DNA of 5,603 nucleotides from positions 1-5,603 of the forward strand of contig CAZHRW010000203.1 of assembly GCA_964535025.1 (NCBI GenBank). Direction: 5' to 3'. Below, piece after piece: positions 5,548 through 5,603 of the stretch. The notes beneath the pieces were generated by a model. The model was not told the origin of the DNA. It saw nothing but the letters and a program-made list of their open reading frames with translations, and did not search any database. The DNA comes from JAAYZK01 sp964535025. GTDB lineage: Bacteria; Planctomycetota; Phycisphaerae; SM23-33; FEN-1343. Position 1 is the first letter of the stretch. Each line of letters starts with the position of its first letter. The position numbers were made by a program, and so were the translations under genes.

Positions 5548-5603
5548 GCGAATCCCCGGTGGGAACCGGTTCGCGTTCGCCTTCGCGCCCCCGCTTGACA
5601 GCG

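Larger units (their letters stand above)
5158..5603. repeat. Tandem array of structured 135-140-bp repeat units (extends past window)
   Basis: This gene-free stretch is a direct tandem repeat. Unit 1 is 5158-5297, unit 2 is 5298-5472 (including an extra 40 bp), and unit 3 is 5473-5603, cut by the window end. In order, each unit contains TCCCTCCCGGCGCGAA, a CTCTGTTTC-like block, AAGCGGCGCGACAAAAG, hairpin A, a variable middle of 28-29 nt, TTCGCGC, and hairpin B. Copies differ by few bases, mostly in the middle part and around the A-rich block. Frames stay open on both strands through the array because of its composition, but the predicted peptides are only translations of the repeat, so I call no gene. 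It looks like a REP/BIME-like or other non-coding repeat family. It lies upstream of the reductase gene. Confidence 0.9.

Noticed and set aside
5158..5603. CRISPR array
   Set aside because: The repeated unit is about 135 bp with its middle part conserved too. There are no short repeats alternating with unique spacers and no cas genes.

Overview
The window is high-GC bacterial DNA with three complete protein genes, the tail of a mobile intron at the left edge, and an array of structured repeats at the right edge. The organism cannot be named from this sequence. The GC content, the degenerate T-rich intergenic DNA and the repeat style are compatible with Planctomycetota or a similar environmental lineage, but that is a weak inference.

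Layout. Positions 1-96 hold the 3' end of a group II intron on the + strand: a domain V-like hairpin (25-56) and a domain VI-like hairpin with a bulged adenosine at 90, ending ...CGAT at 96. The rest of the intron lies outside the window. Only 28 bp further on, asnS (125-1519, +) encodes a full-length asparaginyl-tRNA synthetase. A clear intrinsic terminator (1566-1606) closes asnS. A T-rich spacer then leads to a MATE-family multidrug/cation antiporter (1673-3112, +), best started at an ATG with a GGAG Shine-Dalgarno rather than at the TTG two codons upstream. On the opposite strand, ending 4 bp from the MATE stop, is a monomeric adenosylcobalamin-dependent (class II) ribonucleotide reductase (3117-5090, -). 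All five cysteines expected from the Lactobacillus leichmannii enzyme can be placed.

Upstream of the reductase, 5158-5603 is a tandem array of a unit of about 135-140 bp. Each unit carries two 22-nt hairpins (9-bp stems, 4-nt loops) and arms GCGCGAA / TTCGCGC that can pair in mutually exclusive ways. Two complete copies and one copy cut by the window edge are visible, plus a 40-bp internal duplication. No convincing gene lies in this stretch.

Functional links. asnS (translation) and the reductase (DNA precursors) are housekeeping genes, and the MATE protein is an accessory membrane transporter. The terminator after asnS and the opposite orientation of the reductase argue that the three are separate transcription units. 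The items most worth a second look are the intron end next to asnS and the repeat array with its competing hairpins.
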